This document shows positions 15,851 to 25,003 of a stretch of DNA of 64,000 nt, piece after piece. Location of the stretch: assembly GCF_029193885.1 (NCBI RefSeq), contig NZ_JARFVB010000005.1:1-64000 (forward strand), written 5' to 3'. Origin of the DNA: Flagellimonas yonaguniensis (GTDB lineage: Bacteria > Bacteroidota > Bacteroidia > Flavobacteriales > Flavobacteriaceae). Under the pieces are notes generated by a model, which saw only the letters and a list, made by a program, of their open reading frames with translations, was not told the DNA's origin and did no database searches. Both the position numbers and the translations under genes were made by a program. Each line of letters starts with the position of its first letter. The stretch's first letter is position 1.

Positions 15851-16783
15851 TTATTTCACGTTCATCAGTTCCACATCAAAAATCAAAGTTGCGTTTGGGG
15901 GAATAACCCCACCTGCTCCCGTACTTCCGTAGGCCAAGTGCGAAGGAATGACAAATCGAGCCTTGTCCCCTACTTGCAATAGTCCAATGCCTTCGTCCCA
16001 ACCGGGAATTACTTGCCCTATGCCCAAAACAAAATCAATGGGTTGGTTTCTTTTGTAGGAAGAGTCAAAAACTTGACCGTTGGCCAATGAACCTTCATAA
16101 TGTACGGAAACGGTTTTGCCTTTTTCAGCTTTCACACCACTTCCTTTCTGAATCATCTTGTAACGCAATCCACTATCGGTTTTGTCAAAACCTGCAGCCA
16201 ATTTCTCCAGCTCGGCCTCAGCTTGTTCTTTTTGCTCGGCAATACGTCTTTCACGTTCACCCTCAAATACCCTAAAGGCTTCAATAGCGTTCCATTTTTT
16301 GGCTTCGTCCCCTACTCTAACAATTTCCAAGGTTTCGATGGTGTCGCCTTGTGCAATGGCATCCACTATATCCTGACCTTCTTCCACACGGCCAAAAACA
16401 GTGTGCTTGTTGTCCAACCATGGGGTAGCCACGTGGGTAATGAAGAATTGGCTTCCATTGGTTCCAGGGCCAGCATTGGCCATGGACAGCACCCCAGGAC
16501 CATCGTGTACCAGGTCGGGATGGAATTCATCATCGAATTTATACCCAGGATCGCCAGTTCCAGTTCCTGTTGGGCATCCGCCTTGAATCATAAAATCGGC
16601 AATTACCCTATGGAACTTTAACCCATCGTAATATGGTTTTCCCTGTGGTTTTACACTGTTCTCCATATTTCCTTCGGCCAGTGCAACAAAATTGCCTACC
16701 GTGCCCGGTGTTTTATCATGGGTAAGTTTTACCAATATTTCCCCTTTGGAGGTATTGAACTTTGCGTAGATTCCGTCTTGCAT
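15851..16783 (-). CDS. Dual-domain peptidylprolyl isomerase: cyclophilin fused to FKBP
   Basis: This 310-residue protein joins two unrelated prolyl isomerase folds. Residues 1-160 are a cyclophilin ([30 protein letters not shown]). A charged helix linker (165-195) follows, then an FKBP at about 205-310 ([51 protein letters not shown]). No signal peptide is visible, so it is probably cytosolic. It would speed cis-trans isomerisation of proline bonds in client proteins. Dual-family immunophilins with cyclophilin first are known from Flavobacterium and spirochaetes. A TATCTTTG promoter lies about 50 bases upstream. Confidence 0.92.
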   Translation of the reverse strand: MQDGIYAKFNTSKGEILVKLTHDKTPGTVGNFVALAEGNMENSVKPQGKPYYDGLKFHRVIADFMIQGGCPTGTGTGDPGYKFDDEFHPDLVHDGPGVLSMANAGPGTNGSQFFITHVATPWLDNKHTVFGRVEEGQDIVDAIAQGDTIETLEIVRVGDEAKKWNAIEAFRVFEGERERRIAEQKEQAEAELEKLAAGFDKTDSGLRYKMIQKGSGVKAEKGKTVSVHYEGSLANGQVFDSSYKRNQPIDFVLGIGQVIPGWDEGIGLLQVGDKARFVIPSHLAYGSTGAGGVIPPNATLIFDVELMNVK

Positions 16784-16833
16784 TGTATTTTATAATAAAT
16801 TATTCGAAACTTAATTCTCTTTTTTCAAGGGTG

Positions 16834-16841
16834 CAAAGATA
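16834..16841 (-). promoter_or_regulatory. Bacteroidota -7 element for the PPIase gene
   Basis: The minus strand reads TATCTTTGCACCC, a textbook TAnnTTTG element with a plausible start site a few bases on, 50 bases before the ATG. Confidence 0.6.
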
Positions 16842-17011
16842 GGGTTTTAAGAGCTATTTTATGATGGGAAGGATTTCAATTGGCTTATATACTTGTTGTT
16901 TCTATATGATCATCATCAATTGCCACAGTATTTTAAGTAATTATTGATGGTTTTTGATTAATTTCTATGAAATTTGGATTTAATATTTGCTGATTTATAA
17001 GTATTAAAACA

Positions 17012-17575
17012 ATGAGACATGAAAAAACACTGACCTTTCTTTTTTCAATTTTTGTACTAACCAGCGTGTATGGACAAAAAGACAATAAGAGAGTTATCTC
17101 CACCATAGACTCCACCCAGAGCCCCGAATTGGTATTGGTTCAAGAAATTACTTTGAAGGCTTCATTGGACAAGGTTTGGAGTGCCTACACCACCAAAGAA
17201 GGTTGGGAAAGTTGGGCCGTTCCCCTGGCCGAAGTAAATTTCAAAGTAGGCGGAACCATCAAAACCAATTACAATAAAGAGGGAGTCATTGGCGATAGTA
17301 CGACCATCACAACCCATATTGTCAACTATGTGCCCAAAAAGCTGATTACGCTACAGGCGGAAATAACGAATAATTTTCCTGAATTCATGAAGAAGGAAGC
17401 TGAAGACTTCTACAACGTTATATATTTTAATGAGTTGAAAGATGGGTTTACCAAAGTAGAGTCCTACGGAATTGGATATAAAAACACGCCAAAGTATCTT
17501 GAGTTGATAAACTATTTTATTCCAGCAAACGAACAGACTTTAATGAGCTTGATTGATTACTTGGAAAATGAATAG
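17012..17575 (+). CDS. Exported SRPBCC-domain protein (AHSA1-like)
   Basis: This 187-residue protein has an N-terminal signal peptide (hydrophobic FLFSIFVLTSVYG, cut near residue 22). A START/SRPBCC domain follows: ITLKASLDKVWSAYTTKEGWESWAVPLAEVNFKVGG, which is the AHSA1/polyketide-cyclase-like start, and a C-terminal helix. These domains hold hydrophobic ligands in a deep cavity; export is uncommon for the AHSA1 group. It is followed 37 bases later by a cytosolic SRPBCC paralogue. Ligand unknown. Confidence 0.7.
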   Translation: MRHEKTLTFLFSIFVLTSVYGQKDNKRVISTIDSTQSPELVLVQEITLKASLDKVWSAYTTKEGWESWAVPLAEVNFKVGGTIKTNYNKEGVIGDSTTITTHIVNYVPKKLITLQAEITNNFPEFMKKEAEDFYNVIYFNELKDGFTKVESYGIGYKNTPKYLELINYFIPANEQTLMSLIDYLENE

Positions 17576-17612
17576 TCCTCAATTGTCATATTAAAGGAAA
17601 ACAACTATAAAA

Positions 17613-18044
17613 ATGGAACAATCAATATACCATGATCTGGAAGTCAACGGGACAATTGAAAAAACATTCAAGGCCATAACACAACCCGAACACCTGATTA
17701 ATTGGTGGCCACAAAACTGCAAAGGAATCCCAAAAGAGAATGAAGTGTACAATTTTTTCTTTACTCCTGAGTATGATTGGTATGGAAGAGTCATCAAGTT
17801 GGAAGAAAACAAATCTTTCCATATCAAAATGACCAAATCCGACCCTGATTGGAACCCGACATCTTTTGGATTTGACTTAGAAGAAAACAGCACAGGTACA
17901 GTTCTCCTAAAATTTTGGCATACAGGATGGCCTAAGTGCAATCATCATTTTAGAAGGTCTTCCTATTGTTGGGCTATCTTGTTGAAAGGTTTAAAGGATT
18001 ACGTGGAACATGGGAAAATCATACCTTTTGAAGAAAGGCAGTAA
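17613..18044 (+). CDS. Cytosolic SRPBCC-domain protein (AHSA1-like)
   Basis: This 143-residue protein consists of one SRPBCC domain: LEVNGTIEKTFKAITQPEHLINWWPQNCKG at the start, strand-rich middle, and a C-terminal helix SSYCWAILLKGLKDYVEHG. There is no signal peptide. It lies 37 bases behind an exported SRPBCC gene on the same strand and may share its transcript. It could bind a small hydrophobic ligand or act on a polyketide-like compound; nothing in the neighbourhood points to a pathway. Confidence 0.75.
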   Translation: MEQSIYHDLEVNGTIEKTFKAITQPEHLINWWPQNCKGIPKENEVYNFFFTPEYDWYGRVIKLEENKSFHIKMTKSDPDWNPTSFGFDLEENSTGTVLLKFWHTGWPKCNHHFRRSSYCWAILLKGLKDYVEHGKIIPFEERQ

Positions 18045-18135
18045 TGGCATCATCCATTTTTTTGTAAATTCATTGATGAAACAACAACTCTTTTGCAGCT
18101 GTACTTCAGATTCTGATTGCATCAAACCATAAAAT

Positions 18136-18540
18136 ATGATAACAATATCCCGCCCTGACCAGCAAGGAACTGGAGTCCAGAAATACCGGATTTATGCGAA
18201 TGACCAAAAGGTTTGTGAAATAGAAAACGGAGAAAAAATCCAAATTGACTTAAATCCAGGTAATTACGAGATTGAGGCAAAGGTTTTTTGGTTTGGTTCT
18301 AAAATCTTAAAAACCGATTTGACCAATGGCGAAGAACTTATAGTTCGCGGCCCAAAATATGGGATTTGGATAGCTTTTATCCCATCCGTTATTTATGCCA
18401 TATTGGTTTTTTTGGATTTGGACTCCACTATTGTACTTTATAGTTTTTTAGGATTATGCCTTTTGATTATAGGTATTTTGTTTTCCCCTATTTTTCGTAA
18501 AAACTATATCGAAATCGTCAAAAAAGAGGCTTCTCTATAA
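18136..18540 (+). CDS. Hypothetical protein with beta domain and two C-terminal membrane helices
   Basis: This 134-residue protein has no recognised family. Residues 1-75 look like a small beta sandwich (KYRIYANDQKVCEIENGEKIQIDLNPGNYEIEAKVFWFGSK), similar in style to domains that present a short receptor-like strand. Residues 79-117 form two closely spaced hydrophobic helices, and the tail is basic (FRKNYIEIVKKEASL). The topology suggests a membrane-attached protein whose soluble part precedes the helices. It lies 91 bases after the SRPBCC pair. Confidence 0.6.
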   Translation: MITISRPDQQGTGVQKYRIYANDQKVCEIENGEKIQIDLNPGNYEIEAKVFWFGSKILKTDLTNGEELIVRGPKYGIWIAFIPSVIYAILVFLDLDSTIVLYSFLGLCLLIIGILFSPIFRKNYIEIVKKEASL

Positions 18541-18587
18541 ATATCCATTTATGAAGTCCTCAACTACGACAACCCAAAAAATGGGGA

Positions 18588-19847
18588 TTACTCTCCCATT
18601 GCAGCAGCTACAGCAGCAGAAAGTCTTTTATAAGTTCCGTTTTCCAATCGCTCCCTAATAGCGGAGAAAGCATCCAATGTTTCTGCTATATCCTCCATAG
18701 TGTGGGTAGCCGTAGGAATCAATCGAAGTAAAATCAACCCTTTTGGAATTACTGGGTATACCACGATTGAACAGAAGATTCCATGGTTCTCACGAAGGTC
18801 CTTTACCAAGGCCATTGCCTCTGGGATACTACCGTTCAAGTAAACGGGAGTCACACAACTCGTGGTGGTTCCGATATCAAATCCTCTTTCTTTCAGCCCA
18901 TTTTGAAGTGCGTTCACATTCTCCCAAAGCTTGGCTTTAAGTTCTGGCATGGTACGCAACATATCCAGTCTTTTCAATGCACCTTTCACATATACCATGG
19001 GCAATGATTTGGCGAACATTTGAGAACGTAGATTGTATTTAAGGTACTCTATGATTTCCTTGTCTGCAGCAACAAAAGCCCCTATACCTGCCATGGATTT
19101 GGCAAAAGTGGCCAAATACACGTCAATTTCATCCTGCACACCTTGCTCCTCTCCTGCACCGGCACCAGTTTTTCCAAGGGTTCCAAATCCGTGGGCATCA
19201 TCTACCAAAAGTCTGAACAGAAACTTTTTCTTTAGGGCAACAATTTCTTTAAGGATGCCTTGCTCGCCACGCATACCAAAAACACCTTCGGAAATGACCA
19301 AGATTCCACCACCGGTTTCATTGGCCAATTTAGTGGCACGCTCCAAGTTTTTCTCTAAACTTTCTGGGTCGTTATGCTTAAATGTAAAACGCTTACCCAT
19401 GTGCAAACGAACACCATCAATAATACAAGCGTGGCAATCCACGTCGTACACAATAATATCATCTTTGGACACCAGAGCATCGATTACCGACATAAAACCT
19501 TGGTACCCAAAATTCAACAAATAAGCAGCATCTTTATGTACGAATTCTGCCAATTCGTTTTGTAATTGCTCATGGTAATCGGTGTGACCGCTCATCATAC
19601 GAGCACCCATTGGGTAAGCAGCTCCGTGTTCCAAAGCGGCTTCTCCATCCACTTTTTTGATTTCAGGTAGGTTGGCGAGACCCAGATAGTCATTGATACT
19701 CCACGTTATTACGTCCTTTCCCTGAAACTTCATTCTGTTGGAAATAGGTCCTTCCAATTTTGGGAATACAAAATAGCCTTCTGCTTGCGAAGCCCATTTT
19801 CCTAAAGGTCCTTTGTTCTCAATGATTCTATCAAATAAATCTCTCAT
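18588..19847 (-). CDS. AONS/serine-palmitoyltransferase-family PLP enzyme, probable cysteate acyltransferase
   Basis: This 419-residue alpha-oxoamine synthase-fold enzyme condenses an amino acid with an acyl thioester and releases CO2. Lys250 in ATFAKSMAGIG should bind PLP; DDAHG (216-220) and the cofactor-stacking His139 (DVDCHACIIDG) are present. Family relatives are BioF, KBL and SPT. Beside a cysteine-synthase-like gene, the best reading is the cysteate-fatty acyl transferase step of capnine (sulfonolipid) synthesis known in Flavobacterium; SPT is the alternative. It has its own TACTTTTG promoter, and a terminator separates it from the upstream gene. Confidence 0.75.
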   Translation of the reverse strand: MRDLFDRIIENKGPLGKWASQAEGYFVFPKLEGPISNRMKFQGKDVITWSINDYLGLANLPEIKKVDGEAALEHGAAYPMGARMMSGHTDYHEQLQNELAEFVHKDAAYLLNFGYQGFMSVIDALVSKDDIIVYDVDCHACIIDGVRLHMGKRFTFKHNDPESLEKNLERATKLANETGGGILVISEGVFGMRGEQGILKEIVALKKKFLFRLLVDDAHGFGTLGKTGAGAGEEQGVQDEIDVYLATFAKSMAGIGAFVAADKEIIEYLKYNLRSQMFAKSLPMVYVKGALKRLDMLRTMPELKAKLWENVNALQNGLKERGFDIGTTTSCVTPVYLNGSIPEAMALVKDLRENHGIFCSIVVYPVIPKGLILLRLIPTATHTMEDIAETLDAFSAIRERLENGTYKRLSAAVAAAMGE

Positions 19848-19870
19848 CTACCGTAATATTAATTCAAATG

Positions 19871-19878
19871 CAAAAGTA
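19871..19878 (-). promoter_or_regulatory. Bacteroidota -7 element for the AONS/SPT-like gene
   Basis: The minus strand reads TACTTTTG, 23 bases before the start codon, giving a very short leader. Confidence 0.5.
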
Positions 19879-19916
19879 TATATTTTTATGAACCTCGCAT
19901 AACGAAATGTTCATAT

Positions 19917-19947
19917 ATAAAAAACGGCAATGAAAATCATTGCCGTT
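19917..19947 (-). terminator. Terminator of the cysteine-synthase-like gene
   Basis: AACGGCAATGA (19923-19933) pairs perfectly with TCATTGCCGTT (19937-19947) around AAA. On the minus strand the stem is followed by a T-rich run. It lies 25 bases past the stop of the upstream gene. Confidence 0.9.
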
Positions 19948-19972
19948 CTTGAGGTATTATAAGGTACTGGTT

Positions 19973-21013
19973 TTATTTAATGTACTTGATTTCTTCAGGT
20001 ATTTCAGCATCTTGAATATCGAAAAATCCTTGGTTTTCCATCCATTCGTTGCTATACACCTTACTCATATACCTTGAACCATGGTCTGGGAACACAACAA
20101 CAACATTGCTGTCTTCGGTAAACTCCCCTTCCGTGTTCAATTGGTACAATGCCTGAGTAGCGGCACCACTGGTGTAACCCGCAAAAATACCTTCGGTATG
20201 GGCCAATTTACGGGCCATGTGGGCACTTTCGCCATCAGTTACCTTCACATATCTATCAATTGCATTGAAATCAGTTGCTGCTGGTATCAAGTTTTTGCCC
20301 AATCCTTCAATTCGGTATGGATACACTTCATTGTGATCAAACTCTCCCGTCTCGTGATATTTTTTCAATACGGAACCATAAGCATCCACACCCAATACTT
20401 TGACATTTGGATTTTGCTCCTTCAAATAACGGGCTATACCTGATATTGTTCCTCCTGTTCCACTACAAGCCACCAAATGGGTAATCTGACCGTTGGTCTG
20501 CTCCCAAATTTCTGGTCCCGTACTGGAATAATGAGCATTGATATTAAGCTCGTTAAAATATTGGTTGATGTAAATGGAATTCGGTGTTTCACTGTGTAAA
20601 CGTTTGGCCACTTCGTAATACGAACGTGGATCGTCTGCACTGACATGGGCTGGACAAACATATACGTTTGCTCCCATGGAACGCAACATGTCAATCTTGT
20701 CAGGGGATGATTTTGAACTTACGGCCAAAATACATTTGTATCCCTTAACAATGCTCACCATGGCAAGGCTAAAGCCTGTATTGCCCGATGTGGTCTCAAT
20801 AATGGTGCTACCCGGCTTAAGAATACCTTTACGCTCGGCTTCCTCAATAATATGAATCGCAATTCTATCTTTTGAAGAATGTCCAGGATTAAAGCATTCC
20901 AGTTTAGCATAGAAATTTCCAGTAAGAGGGGCGGTAATTCTGTTTAGCTTAACTAAGGGGGTACTTCCAATTAGGTCTAGGATATTGCTGTACGCATTTA
21001 TCTGTTTCTTCAT
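19973..21013 (-). CDS. Cysteine-synthase/cystathionine-beta-synthase-fold PLP enzyme, possible cysteate synthase
   Basis: This 346-residue fold-type II PLP enzyme carries out beta-replacement on an activated serine. The PLP lysine is Lys48 (NPGHSSKDR), the substrate loop TTSGNTG is at 74-80, and the phosphate-binding GTGGT is at 185-189. The region [22 protein letters not shown] resembles the CBS-core branch more than CysK. Next to an AONS/SPT-like gene it could make cysteate from phosphoserine and sulfite, the entry step of sulfonolipids. Cysteine or cystathionine synthesis is the alternative. A TACATTTG promoter precedes it. Confidence 0.8.
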   Translation of the reverse strand: MKKQINAYSNILDLIGSTPLVKLNRITAPLTGNFYAKLECFNPGHSSKDRIAIHIIEEAERKGILKPGSTIIETTSGNTGFSLAMVSIVKGYKCILAVSSKSSPDKIDMLRSMGANVYVCPAHVSADDPRSYYEVAKRLHSETPNSIYINQYFNELNINAHYSSTGPEIWEQTNGQITHLVACSGTGGTISGIARYLKEQNPNVKVLGVDAYGSVLKKYHETGEFDHNEVYPYRIEGLGKNLIPAATDFNAIDRYVKVTDGESAHMARKLAHTEGIFAGYTSGAATQALYQLNTEGEFTEDSNVVVVFPDHGSRYMSKVYSNEWMENQGFFDIQDAEIPEEIKYIK

Positions 21014-21066
21014 AACTGGTATTAGGTAGGGAACAATTCTTAAAACAATAAGAAATTTGTTCCGTG

Positions 21067-21074
21067 CAAATGTA
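21067..21074 (-). promoter_or_regulatory. Bacteroidota -7 element for the cysteine-synthase-like gene
   Basis: The minus strand reads TACATTTG, 53 bases before the start codon and 11 bases past the stop of the S9 peptidase gene. Confidence 0.5.
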
Positions 21075-21085
21075 ACATTTTATTT

Positions 21086-23224
21086 TTAAAGCGCTTTTCC
21101 TTCGAGGTCCAAAATAAAGGCATATTCCTTTGCGGTTTCCTTCAAAGCCTCAAAACGGCCCGATGCCCCACCATGTCCAGCATCCATATTGGTATCCAAA
21201 AACAACAGGTTGTCATCGGTTTTGTACTCGCGCAACTTGGCCACCCACTTGGCCGGTTCCCAATATTGCACTTGGGAATCATGTAGGCCTGTGGACACAT
21301 ACATATGTGGATACGCCTTGGCTTCCACATTATCATAAGGTGAATAGGATTTAATATAATCGTAATATTCCTTTTCATTCGGATTGCCCCATTCGTCATA
21401 CTCACCCGTGGTCAATGGAATGGTATCATCCAGCATCGTTGTTACTACATCTACAAAAGGCACGGCCGCGATTACCCCATGGTACATGCTAGGCTCCATA
21501 TTGATGATGGCTCCCATCAACAGTCCACCTGCAGAGCCACCCATGGCATACAAGTGTTGAGAACTTGTGTAGTTAATGTCTATCAGATATTTGGAAACAT
21601 CGATGAAATCGGTAAAGGTGTTCTTTTTATGCAACAGTTTACCATCTTCGTACCATGGTCTTCCCAAATACTCGCCGCCTCGAATATGCGCGATGGCATA
21701 AATGAAACCACGATCTAATAAACTCAAACGGATAGATGAAAAATAAGGGTCTATGGTTGCCCCATAAGAACCATAACCATACTGCAACAACGGACTAGTG
21801 CCATCCAAAGGCGTATTTTTATGATAGATTATAGAAATAGGCACTTTTTTGCCATCCCTAGCTGTGGCCCACAAGCGCTCCGTTTTGTAATTGTCCTTGT
21901 TGAACTTCCCACCCAAAACTTCTTGCTGCTTCATGATTGTTTTGGTCTGGGTTTCCATATCAAAATCGATAATGGCATACGGCTCGCCCATTTCATTGTA
22001 GTAATACCGGAGCACTTTGGTATCAAAATCAAGGTTTACCGAAGGTCCAGCAACATAGGTCTCACTATCAAAAGGCAAATAATAACTGTCGGAACCGTCC
22101 CATTTGGAAATCTTCATTTGGTTAAGGCCATTGTTACGCTCGGTCACCACATAATAATCCCTGAAAATCTCCACATCTTCCAACAAAACATCTTCTTGAT
22201 GCGGGATAAATTCCTCCCAATGCTCTAATGATGTATTATTTTCATTGGTTTTCATCAACTTAAAGTTGGTGGCACCGTCTTTGTTGGTCAGCACATAAAA
22301 GTCGTCCTCAAAATGGGAGATGGAATATTCCACACCTTTTTCCCGCGGGGAGAACACTTTGAATTCTCCTTCGGGGTCATCTGCATTTAGAATTCTATAT
22401 TCCGATGTCAATGTACTTCCTGAACCAATAACGATATACTTTCTGGATTTGGTCTTGTACACAAAAGTATTGTAGGTGGAATCCTTTTCATGAAAAACCA
22501 ATTCGTCCTCATCGGAAGTGGTTCCCAGTACATGCTTGAAAATTCTATCCGAACGTAACGTAACCGGGTCCTTTTTCGTGTAGAACAAAGTTTTGTTATC
22601 ATTCGCCCAAACAGAGCTACCGGTTGTGTTTTCAATGATATCAGGATAAATCTCGCCAGATTTAAGGTTTTTAACCTGAATGTTGTACTGTCTTCTGGAA
22701 ATAGTGTCTGTTCCAAAAGAAGCCATGGTATTATCTGGACTGATAGAAACACCCCTCAAATTGAAAAACTCGTGTCCTTCGGCCATTTGGTTACAATCAA
22801 ACAATAATTCTTCAGCAGCCTCCAAACTTTCCTTTTTTCTAGAATAAATGGGGTACTCCTTCCCCTCCTCGTATCGGGTAATGTACCAGTATCCGTCCAA
22901 CTTATAAGGGACCGAAGAATCATCTTCTTTGATTCTACCTTTCATCTCCTTAAAAAGTTCCTCTTGGAATTTCTCGGTATGGGCTGTCATTTTTTGGAAA
23001 TACTCGTTCTCAGCGTTCAAATAGTCGAGAACTTGCTGGTCTTCCCGATTGTTCATCCAGTAATAATCATCGATTCTTACATCGCCATGTTTTTCAAGTT
23101 GCGTTGGATGCTTAGGAGCCACAGGAGGAGTTATATTCATGGATTCTTCTTTGTTGTTTTTGCAAGCGGTCGCAAAAATAAGGCATAAAACCAGAATAGA
23201 AATTCTTGAATTCGTTTGTTTCAT
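21086..23224 (-). CDS. S9-family oligopeptidase (PtrB/prolyl oligopeptidase-like lipoprotein)
   Basis: This 712-residue peptidase has a lipoprotein signal with Cys in LCLIFATACKNN, so it acts in the envelope. The N-terminal beta-propeller (about 40-430) filters substrates; the C-terminal alpha/beta hydrolase carries the nucleophile Ser564 (GGSAGG), an Asp in TGLHDSQVQYWEP and a His in DAGHGGASGRF. The HDSQV and DAGHGG forms fit oligopeptidase B, which cuts after basic residues in short peptides. It is a single gene, divergent from ybaB. Confidence 0.9.
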   Translation of the reverse strand: MKQTNSRISILVLCLIFATACKNNKEESMNITPPVAPKHPTQLEKHGDVRIDDYYWMNNREDQQVLDYLNAENEYFQKMTAHTEKFQEELFKEMKGRIKEDDSSVPYKLDGYWYITRYEEGKEYPIYSRKKESLEAAEELLFDCNQMAEGHEFFNLRGVSISPDNTMASFGTDTISRRQYNIQVKNLKSGEIYPDIIENTTGSSVWANDNKTLFYTKKDPVTLRSDRIFKHVLGTTSDEDELVFHEKDSTYNTFVYKTKSRKYIVIGSGSTLTSEYRILNADDPEGEFKVFSPREKGVEYSISHFEDDFYVLTNKDGATNFKLMKTNENNTSLEHWEEFIPHQEDVLLEDVEIFRDYYVVTERNNGLNQMKISKWDGSDSYYLPFDSETYVAGPSVNLDFDTKVLRYYYNEMGEPYAIIDFDMETQTKTIMKQQEVLGGKFNKDNYKTERLWATARDGKKVPISIIYHKNTPLDGTSPLLQYGYGSYGATIDPYFSSIRLSLLDRGFIYAIAHIRGGEYLGRPWYEDGKLLHKKNTFTDFIDVSKYLIDINYTSSQHLYAMGGSAGGLLMGAIINMEPSMYHGVIAAVPFVDVVTTMLDDTIPLTTGEYDEWGNPNEKEYYDYIKSYSPYDNVEAKAYPHMYVSTGLHDSQVQYWEPAKWVAKLREYKTDDNLLFLDTNMDAGHGGASGRFEALKETAKEYAFILDLEGKAL

Positions 23225-23248
23225 TGGAAAGTGTTTTAGCCAATTTAC

Positions 23249-23256
23249 TACTTTTG
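23249..23256 (+). promoter_or_regulatory. Bacteroidota -7 element for ybaB
   Basis: TACTTTTG matches TAnnTTTG 72 bases before ATG 23328. Confidence 0.4.
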
Positions 23257-23327
23257 ACCTTAGGTTTGATAAATATTAATGCATTGCTTGTTCGGACGGT
23301 GGTCCGACAAGCCCAAAACTTGAAGAT

Positions 23328-23654
23328 ATGTTTGGAGATCTAATGGGAATGATGGGTAAAATAAAAGAAACCCAAAAGAAAGTTGAAGCAACCAAGGAAC
23401 GATTGAACACCGTGATGATTAATGAAGCATCATCGGATGGACTCCTCAAAGTGACCTTGACGGCCAATCGCGAGATAAAATCAATTACCATTGACGATTC
23501 CCTGCTGGAAGACAAGGAGCAATTGGAAGATTATTTGGTATTGACACTGAACAAAGCCATTGAAAAAGCCACCAAGGTAAATGAGGCTGAATTGGCGGCC
23601 GTAGCCAAAGAGGGCATGCCCAACATTCCCGGCATGGATACTTTTATGAAGTAG
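23328..23654 (+). CDS. YbaB/EbfC-family nucleoid-associated protein
   Basis: This 108-residue cytosolic protein forms dimers that bind DNA without strong sequence preference. The family pattern is clear: [20 protein letters not shown], a central beta sheet ([18 protein letters not shown]), then a helix with [24 protein letters not shown]. Length is normal. In many bacteria the gene sits next to dnaX and recR, but here it is alone, between an S9 peptidase gene and a repeat-rich gap. Confidence 0.9.
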   Translation: MFGDLMGMMGKIKETQKKVEATKERLNTVMINEASSDGLLKVTLTANREIKSITIDDSLLEDKEQLEDYLVLTLNKAIEKATKVNEAELAAVAKEGMPNIPGMDTFMK

Positions 23655-23750
23655 TACTCAGATAGTTTGATTCCTCGATTATTGGATTGTCAGATTATCT
23701 TGAACTTGATACCATTTTTAATGGTAAAACATAATATATATTAAACACAC

Positions 23751-23840
23751 TTCTCGATACAATTTTGGCTTTGCCAAAACCACTCGAAGTGACATCCTAG
23801 CTATATTTTGTCAGTTCGAGTGCGAAGCGTATCGAGAACT
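23751..23840. repeat. Inverted repeat with nested hairpin, flavobacterial REP-like
   Basis: TTCTCGATAC and CACTCGAAGTGACA on the left (23751-23794) face TGTCAGTTCGAGTG and GTATCGAGAA on the right (23810-23839). Between the left blocks lies a second small stem, TTTTGGC/GCCAAAA. It has the architecture of palindromic intergenic repeats scattered through flavobacterial genomes. Confidence 0.7.
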
Positions 23841-23910
23841 GATTTGGATGGTTGGATTATTAGATTTTTGGAAAGTTGTATTCTCTTGAACTTGATACTT
23901 CAACTTTAAT

Positions 23911-23968
23911 TGTCAGGTCGAGCGCAGTCGAGATTTTTTTAAACTTCTCGACTGCGCTCGAAGTGACA
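23911..23968. repeat. Near-perfect 23-base inverted repeat overlapping the 3' end of the aldolase gene region
   Basis: TGTCAGGTCGAGCGCAGTCG and the following AGA (23911-23933) are complementary to 23946-23968 with two mismatches, around a loop of seven Ts plus AAACT. It ends 2 bases from the threonine aldolase stop. On the minus strand it could end that gene's transcript, although the T run lies in the loop rather than after the stem. Confidence 0.75.
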
Positions 23969-23969
23969 A

Positions 23970-24995
23970 TTACCCAATGCTTTTCAAAACTTTTAAGAAA
24001 TGCTGGTGCATGACATCGGTATAATCCAAATGGGTAACAATACGAAGTTTGCCTTGCCCCATACCTATGATGGACACTTCATTTTTGGTCAACTGTTCCA
24101 GAAAAGCTTCTGAAGACATTTTAGTCTCATCTATTTCAAAAATGATGATATTGGTCTCAATGGGTTCCACTTTTTTGATAAAATCCAACGATTCAAGCAC
24201 CTCTCCTATTTCTTCTGCTTTTTTATGGTCTTCGGTCAGTCGGTCTACATTGTTTTCCAGAGCATAAATACCTGCTGCAGCCAAATACCCTGATTGACGC
24301 ATTCCACCGCCAAACACCTTTCGTATCCGCAAGGCTTTGTCTATATCGGCTTTACTTCCCACCAATACAGAACCTACTGGGCACCCCATGCCTTTGCTCA
24401 AACATACGCTGATGGTATCGAACAACTTGCCATAAGCTTTTGGGTCCTCGCCTTTTTTCACCAAGGCATTCCAGAGTCGGGCACCATCCAAATGATATTT
24501 TAGATGATGCTCATCACAGACTTTTCGAATCTTTTTCAATTCCTCAAAATCCCAACAAGCACCGCCACCCTTATTTGTGGTGTTTTCAATACAAACCAAG
24601 GTAGTTAATGGGCTATGGTAAAAATCGGGTGGATTAATGGAGGCTTCCACCTGCTCGGCGGTCATCATCCCACGGTCACCATCAACCAATTTACAGGAAA
24701 CCCCGCTATTAAAGCTAACTCCTCCCCCTTCGTAATTGTAAACATGGGCATATTTATCGCAAATCAACTGGTCCCCTGGTTGGGTGTGTATTTTGATCGC
24801 CGTTTGGTTGGTCATGGTGCCACTGGGGAAAAATAAGGCGGCTTCCATACCAAAATACTCGGCAACTTTGGCTTCTAATTCATTTACCGTAGGATCATTT
24901 TTAAATACATCGTCTCCTACTTTCGCATTCATCATAGCCTCCAACATTCCCGCTGAAGGTCTAGTGACCGTGTCACTTATCAAGTTTATCTCCAT
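23970..24995 (-). CDS. Low-specificity L-threonine aldolase
   Basis: This 341-residue cytosolic PLP enzyme cleaves L-threonine or L-allo-threonine into glycine and acetaldehyde. The start INLISDTVTRPSAGMLEAM, the block FFPSGTMTNQTAI, HLDGARLWNA (PLP Asp), and SVCLSKGMGCPVGSVL with the Schiff-base lysine are all family signatures. Length is typical (about 340). It lies 8 bases from the stop of the metalloprotease gene, which is transcribed first, so the two may form an operon although they are unrelated. Confidence 0.92.
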   Translation of the reverse strand: MEINLISDTVTRPSAGMLEAMMNAKVGDDVFKNDPTVNELEAKVAEYFGMEAALFFPSGTMTNQTAIKIHTQPGDQLICDKYAHVYNYEGGGVSFNSGVSCKLVDGDRGMMTAEQVEASINPPDFYHSPLTTLVCIENTTNKGGGACWDFEELKKIRKVCDEHHLKYHLDGARLWNALVKKGEDPKAYGKLFDTISVCLSKGMGCPVGSVLVGSKADIDKALRIRKVFGGGMRQSGYLAAAGIYALENNVDRLTEDHKKAEEIGEVLESLDFIKKVEPIETNIIIFEIDETKMSSEAFLEQLTKNEVSIIGMGQGKLRIVTHLDYTDVMHQHFLKVLKSIG

Positions 24996-25003
24996 ATAAT
25001 TGT

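Larger units (their letters stand above)
23655..23969. other. Repeat-rich intergenic gap without a gene
   Basis: This 315-base gap holds no convincing reading frame. The string CTTGAACTTGATAC occurs twice, near 23699 and 23885, each time ahead of one of the two inverted repeats listed separately. The gap therefore looks like two diverged copies of one repeat module. Confidence 0.6.
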
